Positions 1 through 12,900 of a stretch of 64,000 bases of DNA are shown in pieces. The position numbers and the translations under genes are program-made. The notes below the pieces were generated by a model that did not search any database, was not told the DNA's origin, and saw only the letters and a program-made list of their open reading frames with translations. The stretch is taken from positions 29,571,708 to 29,635,707 of the forward strand of contig LR990039.1 in NCBI GenBank assembly GCA_905147135.1, written 5' to 3'. The first letter of the stretch is position 1, and each line of letters begins with the position of its first letter. The DNA is from Blastobasis lacticolella (Eukaryota; Arthropoda; Insecta; Lepidoptera; Blastobasidae).

Positions 1-847
1 CTGTGGGTAAAAAAGAACTAACCTTCTTGTCAAAAACCAATTATTCTTAATTTGTTAATATTTTTGAAAAATATTATATGGAGCCCAAGTCACATCACTT
101 TTTTCCTCCGGAGTTCCTCATAGCTTGTGACGTCCATCATTGATCCTAGTTTCATAATTATAATTTCCCTACAAACAGATTTATGATATCTTTTGCATTG
201 TTTAGAAAGCATATTTGTAAGAGTGAGGAGACTGATTTTTCATTGAGTTTCATTTCATTTTTACTATTGTACTTTCAGATGGTCCATTTAAAAGCAAAAT
301 ACTATCACATGCTTACAGCTACGTCCCCATGGATGTATAATATATATTTGTCAATCGACTAGTTTTATACGTTGGTTACATGCACCAGCATTAATTGTAG
401 CTGGTGTGTCTGTAGAACAATTGTAAATGAGTGTGAAACGCAGTGAGGCTGGCTAACAGCAAGGCCCACACAATAAGCTAGTTAAAATTTACCATAGCGT
501 ATTACGGTGTATCTACTTGCCAACACTGCTATTCATAAACAGCCCTTCGCAGTCTTTTGCAAAGCAGTTTAAAATGAAAAATACGCTAGCTCTAGAAATA
601 TATAACCCTTTGAGACAACATGACACTTATTTCTGCAGTCCTTGTATCAAACATGCAAGCAAATTTCAATTTCAATTTCAGCAACCTAATTTAGAAAATC
701 GGATCGAAATACACAACAGTGCATTGCAGTGCAGTGCAACAGACAGGAAGTAGCTGTCTACGCAGTGGAGGTAATTGCAAGTCAATTTTCAGCGAACTAA
801 AAGCGACACTGTTCAGTGGCAGTTTGTTTGCGAGATCGATAACTAAG

Positions 848-890
848 GTTAAGCACCGTTCGCAGTGTCCGGGAACTGGATTGGTGACCG
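848..890 (+). other. 5S rRNA-like internal promoter block (possible 5S-derived SINE)
   Basis: The segment starts gttaagcaccg and ends ggattggtgaccg. These resemble box A and box C of eukaryotic 5S rRNA genes, and the 42-base span from GTTAAGC to the end of GGTGACC equals that in typical 5S genes. Flanking sequence does not resemble 5S rRNA, so this is not a 5S gene. A SINE of the 5S-derived (SINE3) type is a reasonable reading; chance similarity is possible. Confidence 0.4.
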
Positions 891-3384
891 ATTCGTATTT
901 TGAGGCTAACATTTAGCGCAACGTTAGGTGTGCCTCCTAATACCGTTAGCGACCAAGGTCCAATGCCGGGTACCCTGAGACTGGTAGCACAGCCTCGGCA
1001 GCCGATGGGCACCCATTACTTATTATTATTAGACTACAAAGTTACCAAACTTTGCGTAGCCGTGAATCTGCCGAACTATACGGCCGAGTCATTACACTAT
1101 CGCCTCCAACGACTAACGAGCGAGATACCATCGCCACTTGCGAAACCGTTCCCATTTGCCGAAGTGCTTTGTACCATTTAATAGCCATTTAGATACATAC
1201 AATCACAATTGTTAGCCGCGAAGAGGATCTGCAACGTGGAGAAAAACGTCTTTTAAGACAAGTAGACAAAGACAACCAACAAACGGTGTGACTACTCAAA
1301 GACGTCTGTGGTGTGGAGGTTAGTATGGGGAGCCGAGGATTCCCGAGTCCCGCCGGACACAGCCGAAGCGTCCCCTACGTCTCGCCCGATGAGTCAGCGC
1401 ACCAGCCGTCGTTCCCTGCCCCGTCGAGACTGTTTACTTTTGCATTGCAAATAAAATAAGTATTTACGATGACGTTAAAATAATGGCTCCCCGGCCAGTG
1501 TCAGTGCCAGTTGGTCCGGGGATGAACAAAGACTGTCTTGAGGTATACGTCTGCTATTCAAATGCTATGTGGGCGTGACGATATACTATGCTCCACGGTC
1601 AACCCCAAATATAAATAGCTGAGACATTCCCATTTCTTAGCTGGCTAGCACGTAAACGATAGTCCTAAACATGCCAAAAAACCTTCCATTTTCATAAAAA
1701 ATCAACACGGTTGCGGTGCCCCAAACTGTTTAGCAAGTTTCCTGGTTCCCATTCCATATATAAAAATCAAATATAACGACCAACCAAAAGACAGATAAAT
1801 TACTTATCGTGGATTCATTTGGATCGTCTGCAGGGCAGAGCGGTTATCCGGCTGGATATCCGATGGTTGTTAAACTTGAATTAGTGTTAGTAAAGTTCTT
1901 GCTGGTTATTCGCTTAGCTCGCTTCAAGATCCGCGTGTTCGAGTATGTGTGAGATAAACTAATTATACGAAACCGGGTCTCTATTTTCTGTGAGCAGACG
2001 AAACTATGATTGGAAGGTTCTAGAAGCATTTCTTTAAACTAAGAACGTGTGAAGAACTTTGTGACATAAAACGCCCAGCAAAGAATTAGTTTCGATATGA
2101 CTCAAATCCATTCCAATTGGACATGACCTCTCTGATAATTTCTTGGTTCCTTCCATCGGCAGCAGCTAAAACTACGACTTCTTGCATGTTGAAATTACGA
2201 GTAACTTCGACTTTGTAGTTGATTGCAGCCATGTAACAAAATCGCAAGTACAGTGACATTAAATAGGATCGCACTTAACTCACCATGAAAACGCCCTATT
2301 TTTGAATCGTTTGCCTCGATTTAAACGGTTTTTAATTTTGATTTTCGGCTGGAAATTTTCAATTATATGATGCATGCTGATGATATTCCCTATTTTGAAC
2401 CGTACTCTTTCGATGTAGCCAATGTAATTTAAAAATATTACATTTTTCATGCCAGAAATCAAAATTAAAAACCGATAAAATTAAAGCCCTTGGACGAGGG
2501 CGAACCCCATCCTCGTAACTAATATACAAAAGTGAATCAGAAGATCCAATTTGCATCACTATCTCTAATGATCTACTGTATTTACCTGTAGCATAGAATC
2601 CGATTTAGCTTTACGGTTACAAAAGACTTGGATTGCTATTTATATAAAAGGAGGCCAACGCACAGACGCTCATGCGCGCCGTGCGATGGATATCGGCCGT
2701 TGGAACTATAAAAATAAAATTGTCTTAGGGTTGACTTTGAATGCAATGAAATTGTAATTTTCGTTCGTTAGGCGATATTCGTTAGGTCTATCTAAATAAT
2801 ACTTACTACAGCACCGACTGCGGTTAATTAGGAAATTTATTCTTTGATTTGCAGTTGTCGCTTCACTAACGGTCTAACCGATTTTCATATCGGCACACAA
2901 ATAAATAACAAAATGCCGTTTAAAAACTATTAAGAAATGTGTCAGATGCAAAAACAAAAAATAATTTTCCGTAATTCGTTTAATCGGACCCCCGAACCGG
3001 ATCACGGGCAAAGAGTGAATAAGAAAAGCTAATTTTAGTGCAAAAAGGGAGTCATTTTCGAGGAAGGTACATTTTCGGGATGGTACATTTTGGAAAAGAG
3101 ACATATTGCTAGTTAACGATAATTCGCGTGCGATAAGACAACAAATATAACTATTAACGCAAACATAGTGAGAGCAAGTCCAAGCGCTGTGTAATCGATT
3201 TCATAGCGAATCGATTATGAAAACTCAATTCTCCTCGGTACAGTTTCGGAGTGCTTTGTTGCGTAATTGGGGTGATATTTGTTGTAACAACCGTGAATGA
3301 CTCGATCTGAGTCGATGTTAGCGATTGCTGTACTTTTGTTTGGGACAGGTGCCGAACGGCTGGACTTGTTTAATTCTATATGTC

Positions 3385-3500
3385 TGTAGGCAAAAAGGCA
3401 AGCGCGCCAGCTGATGGGGAGTGGTCACCGCTGTCTATAGACATTTCGCATCACCAGGGGCAACGCCAATGCGTTCCCCACATCTAAAACCTCGAGGGAT
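3385..3500 (-). repeat. Repeat family E fragment
   Basis: Carries the pattern ggcaagcgcgccagctgatg followed by a gtggtcaccgc block and gcatcaccaggggcaac. The same ordered blocks recur, in one orientation or the other, at 6131-6390, 11925-12000, 19262-19500 and 25880-26000, which defines a dispersed repeat. Its class cannot be set from the sequence alone. Confidence 0.5.
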
Positions 3501-4743
3501 GTTGATCTGGACGCAGAAAGGCAAATTGTTTAAGGACCTGTTTTAAATTAGTTTTCCAATGCCTTTAGTTGTGTTACTAAAACGAATCCGTACCGTATTT
3601 ATTATGGTACTTAAGTACATTCCGCACACTCACAGCATAATTTTTCATTTTCACTTTAAGCTGAACCTCTTATTAAAGAAAGTATCAGAAACATAATATA
3701 TTTTGGGCAATAGTAATGGTGTAAGACATAATGTCGCCTCACGCCCACTCTCGACGTAGACGCATTAAACGAAACAAAAAGTTCCAAAGTTATACGTAAC
3801 AAATCAATGTCACAGGTCAAGCTAGCAGTTTCTAAAACAATGATCCCCAAGCGCACTTTCTCTGGTGTTATAGCGCCGGCGGTATATCAAATGTCCAATC
3901 ACCTTCACGCCCTCTCACCTTTGCGATAAAGCTCAAAATACGTTAACCGTGTACTCTGCTGACCGTATACGGACACTTGGCCAACGACACTCGTAATCAG
4001 CGTATTTATGGCGCGTATGGCGTTTTTATGTTAATTATACATATACACTGTTAATAACAAAGTGACAAAATAGATAAACGTCCTATTCCTAACTAAAGAA
4101 AATGTGAAAGTATATTCATTTTATTGGTCCTTCGTAGCAATCTATTGGCATCATAATCTGACACAGATACCGTTGACGGTTATTCTGTAGTACCAGTAGG
4201 TATATGTTATCTCATTTTATATTTTGTTTAAATATCTAGAAAAGTATACAAACATTAGCTGTACTACGTAACTTCCTTAGCCTGTAAAATTGTAAAGCAG
4301 ATTTATTTTTAAATTCATAATTAATTATTTGCGTTCACAAACGCTGTTTCCATTTAACTTTTTACTTTTAGATTCATTTATTCCCGGCCGTACCCACTGG
4401 GAACGTACCTATTCGATTTTCAACTACCAAGAGGATCGCTGTTTTAGGCCTCTCATCACCGATGTAATTTCTTTAGTTATTAACGTATTTATTTTTTAAA
4501 TTACAGTTCCCTTGCTTATTTCATTGTACCTTGAGATATATTTACGATCGAAGAAAATAGACCCTTCAGTACGTAGTCATAGCAAATAAAAATCATAAAC
4601 CTCCAATCAATGTCCTACCCAAAGAATTTGACTTATCTTTGGTCGTACCTATATATATAATATATATAGGTACTATATATAGTATATCCTAGCTAGTTTC
4701 GAGTTAGCGATGTGCCATTTTTAATATACCATGTCATGAGAAA

Positions 4744-4830
4744 CATATGCAAATCGCTTCATCTTGGCGTTAATGTCCCGGTTGTGCTCTCGCGCAAGGG
4801 GTGCCGCGGTCCGCCATATGCAAATCGCTT
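4744..4830 (-). mobile_element. SINE-A tail fragment with perfect 16-bp target-site duplication
   Basis: The 55-bp insert (4760-4814) is the 3' part of SINE-A on the minus strand (ttggcgttaatgtcccggtt is the reverse of the family tail). It is flanked on both sides by the identical 16-mer catatgcaaatcgctt at 4744-4759 and 4815-4830. A 5'-truncated insert between direct repeats is the usual mark of LINE-driven target-primed insertion. Confidence 0.8.
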
Positions 4831-5949
4831 AAACCTGCTTAACTAAAAACTAGATCTTCATTAATGTTAATTAATTTAACTAACTAGTATAAACTGTATA
4901 AAATACTATGTCAATTCTAGTCGTGCTCCAAAAAACATGTTCATATAATATTTTTATCTAAAATATGCGTTTCTCTTTTCGCATGCATTCAACGAGAATT
5001 TATGCATATTCCACATAATGCCATAAAAAGTCAAATTTACGTGCATAGCGAAATAAAATCTAAGTGTGTTATTAAAAAAACAATTTTTTACATTTTTAAT
5101 CGTGTTATTTATAAAATATGTATGTTATCTCAACCAGTTTTGCCTTTCTTTCTATTAATTACCTATAACAAACAACTGTCGAACCGTTAATTAATTAAGT
5201 ATACGGATTATTTTTAAAGATATTATATAGAAATTAGAATTAAACTGCCCATCCATAGAAAGAAATCGTGAGTTTGAAAATACTATAATTACCTATTTGA
5301 TAAACTATTGCTGTCAAAAGTTAGGGAGTTCTAATTGACTATCATAATAAATCCATGTCGCTGTTTTCGTGTGTCTAATTCTCCCCTACATAACGGATTT
5401 TGATATGGTTTTCACCATTTGTTTTACGGTTTACTATTTCATTTTAAGAGTTCTATTCCGGAAGGTTTATGTTAGTTTCTTCTTAATGTATATTGTAGTT
5501 GAGAAAAGCAAAGATCACTCGTATGAATAAGCCGGGGCAAGTCGCTAGTACCTTATAAATCTAATCAAACTATCTAAATGTCGTGTCATATGATGTGACA
5601 ACGTACGAGATTTGACTTTTAGAAAAACACCGAATTAGCGCGCCCCCGAGTCCCGAAACATGGTCCACCAAAAGATAAAATTCTCCATTGTGGCCTTTCA
5701 TTACCTATCGGCGTAGTCGTTCCCCAGAAACGTGTCCATTTTCTTAACAGGCCATCCGCTGGTCGCAGTTATCGGATGTCATGTTATCGGCTTTCTCTGA
5801 CACTTCGTAGATAAGATGTTTAGTGTTCTGTTCATGTCGTTCAGCGACGTAACACGCGGGGCTCATGCTCATCGAACGGGACCAAAACATTGTGAGACAT
5901 TAAAGGGTGTTTCTAAAGCTTTACATGAAAGATAACCTAATATTAAACT

Positions 5950-6130
5950 GATAAGCATTAGTTGAATGCTAACCGATGCTCTTACGGTGAGGGAAACATC
6001 TGACTGGATGTGTAATCATGGTCAGATAGCAGTTGCTCTATTGTAATTATCTGATCTGCCAAATCCTGGATCATGGTCAACGCGGATCCCGGGCTCACGT
6101 CTTGCACGAGAGCACAACCGAGACATTATC
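5950..6130 (+). mobile_element. SINE-A copy, 5'-truncated
   Basis: Shares with other SINE-A copies the ordered blocks ctaaccgatgctcttacggt, gtaatcatggtcag, ctgccaaatcctggatcatg, gatcccgggctc and gagagcacaaccgagacatt. The tRNA-like head is missing and the central part is shortened. It runs directly into a family-E repeat, so the two may have inserted as one unit or one into the other. Confidence 0.75.
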
Positions 6131-6390
6131 TCTAAGAAACAATACTCTTTTAAATAGTATTGAGTTTCTGCCGGTGAGTAAGGTCTCCAGTGCTCTATGG
6201 GATGGGGATTTAGGGAACCGTGGCTCTGCCAGTGGAGGTGAATTTGCCGTTTTACTGCCAGAGCAACGTGTTATAGAGGTAGGCAATGCATTGGCAATAC
6301 TCTTGGTATTGCTAATGTGTATAGGCAGTGGTGACCCCTTTCCATCAGGTGGCCCGCTAGCCTGTTTGCCTACCGTATGACATATGATAC
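6131..6390 (+). repeat. Repeat family E, longest + strand copy
   Basis: Contains an aatactcttttaaatagtatt block, a catgct-free central part with gccagagcaacgtgttatag, and a terminal block ggtggcccgctagcctg. The reverse complement of nearly the whole unit is present at 19262-19500. The open frame across it is a by-product of the repeat and has no conserved protein features. Confidence 0.55.
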
Positions 6391-6639
6391 TAGAAACCTC
6401 CAGCTAGGAACTCTAGGCACCTCCAGCGAGGGCGCTTTATCCTAAAACACACCTATTTATAAAAATTGAAAAACCTCAAATCGACTTCACATTTCGCACA
6501 ATGCCCCGGCGATGCTCCAACGAAGTGTCGCCTTACAATACAACCGGCCATTTCGCGAAACTGCATTGTTTTCCTTGTTTCCAGTTATCGGGGCCATCAT
6601 GGTGAGGCTGATATCGTCGCTCGGAAGATCGCGCATCGC

Positions 6640-6913
6640 CGCGTGAGCAGCAGATACGGGCCGCGATATAACCCGCCGCCGCCGCACACCGGCATTAGTT
6701 CGTGCCGCGACTTTATAAGTCGATACTCGACTCTGAGTCGCAGCCGTTCGAATCTACACATCAAACGAAACTTAGTGCCGGAGATTGTTGTCAGTGGAGC
6801 TCATAGCTCAGTGACCTAAAGCAGACCCCTGCGGGACTCAGTACCTAACGCGGATCCCTGTGGGACTCCAGTACCTAACGCGGACCCCTGAGGGACTCCA
6901 GTGCTCTGTGGCG
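6640..6913 (+). promoter_or_regulatory. CpG-rich promoter/5' UTR region of the Spec gene
   Basis: GC- and CpG-rich against the AT-rich surroundings, with a TATA-like tttataag near 6711-6719. It lies directly upstream of the first ATG (6914) of the effector gene. The transcription start was not determined. Near the ATG lies a short tandem repeat (6808-6907). Confidence 0.45.
6808..6907 (+). repeat. About 30-bp tandem repeat, three units, in the putative 5' UTR
   Basis: The unit reads approximately taacgcggacccctg then gggactccagtacc. Three units sit head to tail, plus a partial upstream unit, ending seven bases before the Spec start codon. The frame stays open through the repeat but has no ATG. 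Confidence 0.7.
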
Positions 6914-9900
6914 ATGGCCAGCACCGGTGGCGAGATCTGGCTGCAGTGGTTCGCGTGCTGCTACCAGCCGGCGGCGCAGGCGCAGCGCACGCGGCGGAGA
7001 ATAGACCGCTCCATGATCGGTGCGCCCACGAACTTCCAGCACACTGGACATATCGGTAAGACTGCTTTACTTACATACATAGTAATATATAGAACAGTGT
7101 GACATTTACAAAGCCAGAGGCATGCTTCATGTTAGGACGCATCCATGGACTACTAAACTGTGAGGGCGCCGAAGCAAGAGGACAAGTAATTACTAGCTAG
7201 GGAAAAATTAAGAATAAGTAAATAGAAGTCAGTTTAGGTAACTTAAATTGAGTTTGTGCCGTTTCGTACACGGGCAGACCAACGTTTTGTGGGCCTCCTA
7301 AACCTCTACTATAGCTACAAAATGGATTTATTCTTGTACTCAATGACGTAGGATAATCAACGATGGCCGACAGCCTTTACCCAAAGCATCATATTGTCTC
7401 ATTACCACCAGGTGCTAGGGCGGTTAAAGCGTGCCTCTAATGAGAATAAACAGCAGCTAATTGTAGGAATAGTAAAATCACAACCATTTATAAGTACCTT
7501 AGTAATTAAACAAAATAAACATGGAACACTTATTAATTACTTTAAGTAGCAGAGTTGCTTGCTAGATAGGGGCAATGACACTCAGTAGATACATGCTTCA
7601 TTAATTACTTAAATTGTTTTTAATAAAGAAAATCTACTTGATCGGAATGGTAAAATGGAGAAATCAGTGGAATAAGAGTTGATAGAGAACAATTACAATT
7701 TAGAATTCGCTCAGTATTAGAAAATTTTATTTAAAAAATAAGATTCTTAAGTTTAAAAAATACGAGCTCATGTTATAAATAACAAAATTGGTAAAAATTT
7801 CAATCATGTTTGTTTTGGTTACTCTAAAGTTAATTTTAGAGCCAAAATGGACGAAGTAAGTTGCAGAACTTAGGACGCTGTAGGGTACACATTTCAATTC
7901 GCTTTTGGCCTGGTTCCGCCACTATGAGTACCTATGTAAGTACTATTGGGATATCTTTAGATATCTGCATCTACCGTTTCAACATTCAGCTCAAAAATCA
8001 TATGCATATTTAGTTTGGATCCTCTCGCCAATTAACAGGAGATCTTAATTCGTTTCAAAGAGTCATCCAGTATGAATGTCGCAAGCTTTACATCGTTACC
8101 ATATGTAATGACTGCTCTTTTACCAGATGTCACATCTGCTACTTTACGAATAAGTAGGCCTACAATGAAAAATGCGAACCGACATGACATAATTATTATT
8201 CCTGTAAGTATGTCGGTACTTTAGCTATTACTAGGAAATTTAGGTACATTCCCATTCCGGTATTTCGTTAAAGTTTTACACATCTTATTTAGGTGAGGAT
8301 CACCTATTAAGTATGGACATACTTGTATCAGGAGAAACTCAATTGAGTATGACAAATTCGACAAACATTTTATATTTAGGAAAACATACTGTGCTGACAC
8401 CCCGAATGATGATGATTTTATATTATTATAAAGCAATGTTATCCCGATAGGTGAACATAAGTATTTTAATTTATTCCCATTATTATTCTGTCTGTAAGCT
8501 ACGCTGTGTTATCAGCGAACAAATCCGGATACTCGTCACAATTAATGCAGGAGACGTCGCCGTGAATGTGAACGGGGAAACCGCCCACCGGTGCTCGTCA
8601 AATTTTACAGCCAATTATTCTAGATTATTCTGTTGCCCCAAGCCAAAAAAAATCCCACATAGGCAAATACAATATCGCGTCGTCGAATGCGAGTTTGCGA
8701 GATAAAGTTGGTAGATAATCCGCTGCGCAGTTGGCGCGTCACGAGTCGGTAACGACGGTTTAGAAATTGGAGATCGGCTCTTATCACGAGTGGCACTTGA
8801 TGGCCGCTAATCTGCCGCCGCGATCGATGGCAACCTGGCATCAATCAGCCCGGTATCTGGCCGACCTTCGTGGGGCGATGGGCGACCCTGTGCGAGCCGC
8901 CTGCGCGTGTCGTGCCACGGAGAGATGTCGCGTTCTGATCACCAAAAAATGTGTTCACCCATCACCAGACAATGTGTTCATTCAAAGCCCGAATTCCCAA
9001 CAACGACGCTTACAGGCACATGACTAATATACCGAAGAAATAATAAAATAAACGCTTTATTTCCTCCTTGTGAAGAGGACATTGTGACAATTGTGACGCA
9101 GCCAGTGGTAGTTCATACGGTGACGTTATCGCACATCTCGCAATCGCAGGTCGGCAGTCTCCAGCTGACCAGTTGACAAGGCCCCAGGGCAGGATCTATT
9201 TCTTCCAAGTCATCTGTTTCGTAGCCACACTGAAACAAAACGCTCATTAATGCTAACAATTCACAAAACACGTACTGACTAGACCTTAAGAATATTGTTA
9301 TTTAAAATCTAATCTCTAGAATGTTAGTGAAAGGCATTGGCGTACTAAGTAGTACCTACTCTCAAAACTGTCAAGTTTTATCTTATGATGTAGGAATAAC
9401 GAGTGCAGGTCGCAAGCGAAACGGACAGAGATAATCGATTGAAAATGCCTAGAAACTACATCTAATCCATAAACAATTAGCATAATAAAAAAAAGTATAT
9501 TGTGATGTGTTTAAGTGAACTGATGATCCCAATATTTTACTGTAACTAAAATAGCCCCTTGCTGACAAACGGACGAGGGTCTGGCAGGCTCTGACAAATC
9601 GGCTTTACCATAACTGGTTGTACTTCTGAGGGACAGATCAGATGATAGTCGCTGCATACCACACTACAAAACACCACTTTGCTAGAGGAAAGTCGCCTTC
9701 TGTAAATAGAAGATCGGACCCTGCCATAAGCCGGGATTTACAGCTAAGACGATGATTGTAACCCTTTTATGTTACTCGGCTTACGTTCTTGTACGACCTG
9801 AACCCGCCTCCACCCACGGTCATATCGACCTCTCAATCGTGCGGACCGCGTCAGACCTAATCAGGGGTGGGGCGCGACCTACCGCCTACCAGGTCTTTAA

Positions 9901-12900
9901 TACCTCAATACCGGCTACCGCCTATTGACCAACCGGTTCTTGGCGACCTACCGCGACAGCCATGTTCCGGCAGAAGGCTCGCCGCTCATCGGGCTCCACG
10001 TGCCGCGAGAGCAGCGCCCACGCGCGGCGCGCGCGCCGGTCGTACCGCAGCGCCTCCACCGCGCACGCCACTGCGCAGTTGATGATAGACGGCTTGCTCG
10101 TAATCGGGTCGGACTCGCTTTCCTCCAAGTGCTGCACCAGGAGACAGAATAATTGATGTGATATCGATTTTTCATAATAATCCAACTTTGTTTTGTACAC
10201 TACGTATGTACCAAAGTTAGCGCACCGTCCTGGCATTCAGGTACAATTCAAATTTAAGTACCTACTTATACCTAATTAACGCGAAGGGACTCGCGTCGAG
10301 ATACATGTAACCACGACGTTTAGATGAGTACCCAACAAAATAAAGCAAATACCCGCAACCAGTTATCTGCCAACGCCATCCAGGAATACGCACTCGGCTG
10401 GCGACGCACCAGATCCACTATTGTCAAGCTCACGCCAGTCTCCTTCTTCATCGACATCGAGAGCAGGATGCTGTGCACATTAGAAACTGATTACGAAAAA
10501 ATCTCACAGTGAAACTGTCAATGACAATGTAATACTACAAAAGCAAAAAATATAGTTACTAGTAAGTACTGCTCATGTTAGTTGCTTTTTCGAAAGCTTC
10601 TCTGGCAGCGTTAATATCACTCCTGCGGTGGAGACATTCCGCTTCCAAAGATTTTAAGAAGCTGACCTAAAATGTAGTAGAACAAACTTGTTTAGTGTTC
10701 TAATTGCAAATACTAGCACTACCTACAAAGAGGAAAATAACCAACCTGTCCGCATTTCTGGATGCCCCTGCGGAGGTGGCAGAGAGCGTCGCCCACTGCG
10801 CCGCGCAGCCGGCAGCACAGTCCCAGCATATGGAAGTACGCAGCGGTCTCTCCACTCTCAAGCAGTGCTTGAGCGAGGCAGGCTTCTGCCAACTTTAGGA
10901 AGGAAGCAATGAATATCAGAATGACCTGAGAGATACGAGGGGGCATCCACAATTTTATCATAATACTCACCAGCTAAACTCTTCATAACTTTGGGTAAGA
11001 CGCTGCAGCAACCGATGACTTACTGACCTTCAAAGCGCGTATCCTGATAAGAAGGTCGGCAGCATCGTAGTAATGTGATTCACCCGGCAGTATCGGTGTG
11101 GTGTCCCACCAGTCGCCCAGCTCGTACCCCTGCTCGCGGATGAACTTCTCGTCGTGTACCAAATGATTACTTCGAATGCTGTCCCCCCAAATACACGGAC
11201 ATCGTCAAAATGCATAATAAATAAAAGAGATTCTGATACAGTTCATCATGACTCACTTTTTCAGACACGCGGCAATCTGGTCGCTCATCCGGTACATTTC
11301 GCGTGAAGCAAAGTAGACACCAGCGATAACCCACAAAGTGCTCCAAAATGGGTAAAACGCCAAGAGAGCTATGAAGAACGGCTCGGCCGCTATCGGATCC
11401 TCCTCAAACACCAAGCAACCTTTCACAAGCAATCTGCAAATGTTTATAATTGGTAAAAAGAAAACATGAATATTGTTTTGGGAGTTAGAAAATGAGTATC
11501 AACATAGCGATTATACGGACACTATTTTCTTTGCAACTGTAACTTGTTATGAAAATGATTGACTAACGTGAGCGGATGCCTCATGTTGAGTTTAAGGGCT
11601 TTGTTGAGGCACACGCTGGCGCACTCGTGATCCACGTCTAACATACACACGCCCAGCTCGCGCCAATTGTTGGCACAGTACACCCTTTCTGCTGTTTGCT
11701 AGAAGTAAACAATACTGATCAGGTATAGGCACTCAATATGAAGGTACATTGGTCACGATACAATTAAGCGTTTTATTTCTAACAATATAACGTTCATCAA
11801 CTTGGTCTGTCAGGAAATAGTTAACATAACAAATACACACACACAAACAGGTATAGTCTGGCAAGAACGATCTGGCGATTGCAATGAGCTCCCTGCCACA
11901 CTGCACGCAATGGGATCGTTCAAGAAGTATATTATAGGCGGCGGTGACCATTTCCCACTTCCAAGTGGCCCGCTTGCCTGTTTATCTGCCGTATAACATA
12001 ACACAAGAAAGTCGTGAAAAATTCGAGGACGCCACTTGACAGCAGAAGTACTCAATTCTACAGAAATTGACTGTAAGAACAGCAGTTCCTTTTCACAACT
12101 TTCTTGCCATACTGTACGATACATGACAGCGCTGCCTGTTGGCACTGTCTAATTTAATCATCAATATATAGGCGCTTGGAATGCTGACCAGCAAATGTAG
12201 TTCCAAGGCGTGCTCAATGTGCTGCATCTGTCGAGCTACACGCGCGGCTGTCATCCTCCGCTCGTGACGACCCTCGTGAGGCACCAGCGTCTCGATCGCG
12301 GAATTCACCAGACACACGTGCGACAGCATCAGTAGCTCCTTCGGGTTAGATACGAAACGCGATAAAGCCGAGTGGGTCGACGACAGTGTCTGCTTGGCGC
12401 GAGGCGTTAATGGTACAGAAAATTCTAAAAGTATTTTAACCTCAAGAGGATTTCAGGGAAATACCTATGTGACTCTCAGAAGCGTTAGTAGAGATTTGCT
12501 GGTCACAAAATAAAATGTATAGATAGATCTATGTTGTAATCAAATAATATGTGTAGATGTTACGATAACATAAAATAATACGGGATACGGGCGTGAGTGT
12601 GTATAATACACACAGTGTAGTACTTGATACTATTATAATAACCTCGAAAAGCTCATCTGATTTTAAATAATCTTTAATGACAAAATTGTTGTTGACGTAT
12701 ATGGCAGCGTCCATCCAAAAAGAAGACATCAATTCCACGCGAGTGCGAGTTTCACTCAACTGGCGAAAAAACAAACAGAAGTCCATCATGCCTAAAAATA
12801 AAGGAATCTTTATAATATCTGTACTCTCGATAATTATTTTGTTCTGATGCTGTAATTCATTTACCAGAATGTGGCACGCAGTTTAAGTTTCCAACAGCTC

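Larger units (their letters stand above)
1..4743. other. AT-rich non-coding flank, no gene found
   Basis: No reading frame here looks like a conserved protein; the open frames are short and lack exon-like borders. Recognisable pieces are a GC-richer stretch at about 720-1480 with a 5S rRNA-like promoter block, a possible MITE fragment at about 2285-2500 (inward motif like gaatcgtttgcctcga, shared with 25064-25225 and 26725-26830), a family-E repeat piece at about 3385-3500, and an AT palindrome at about 4647-4671. This is probably intergenic DNA upstream of the Spec gene. Confidence 0.5.
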
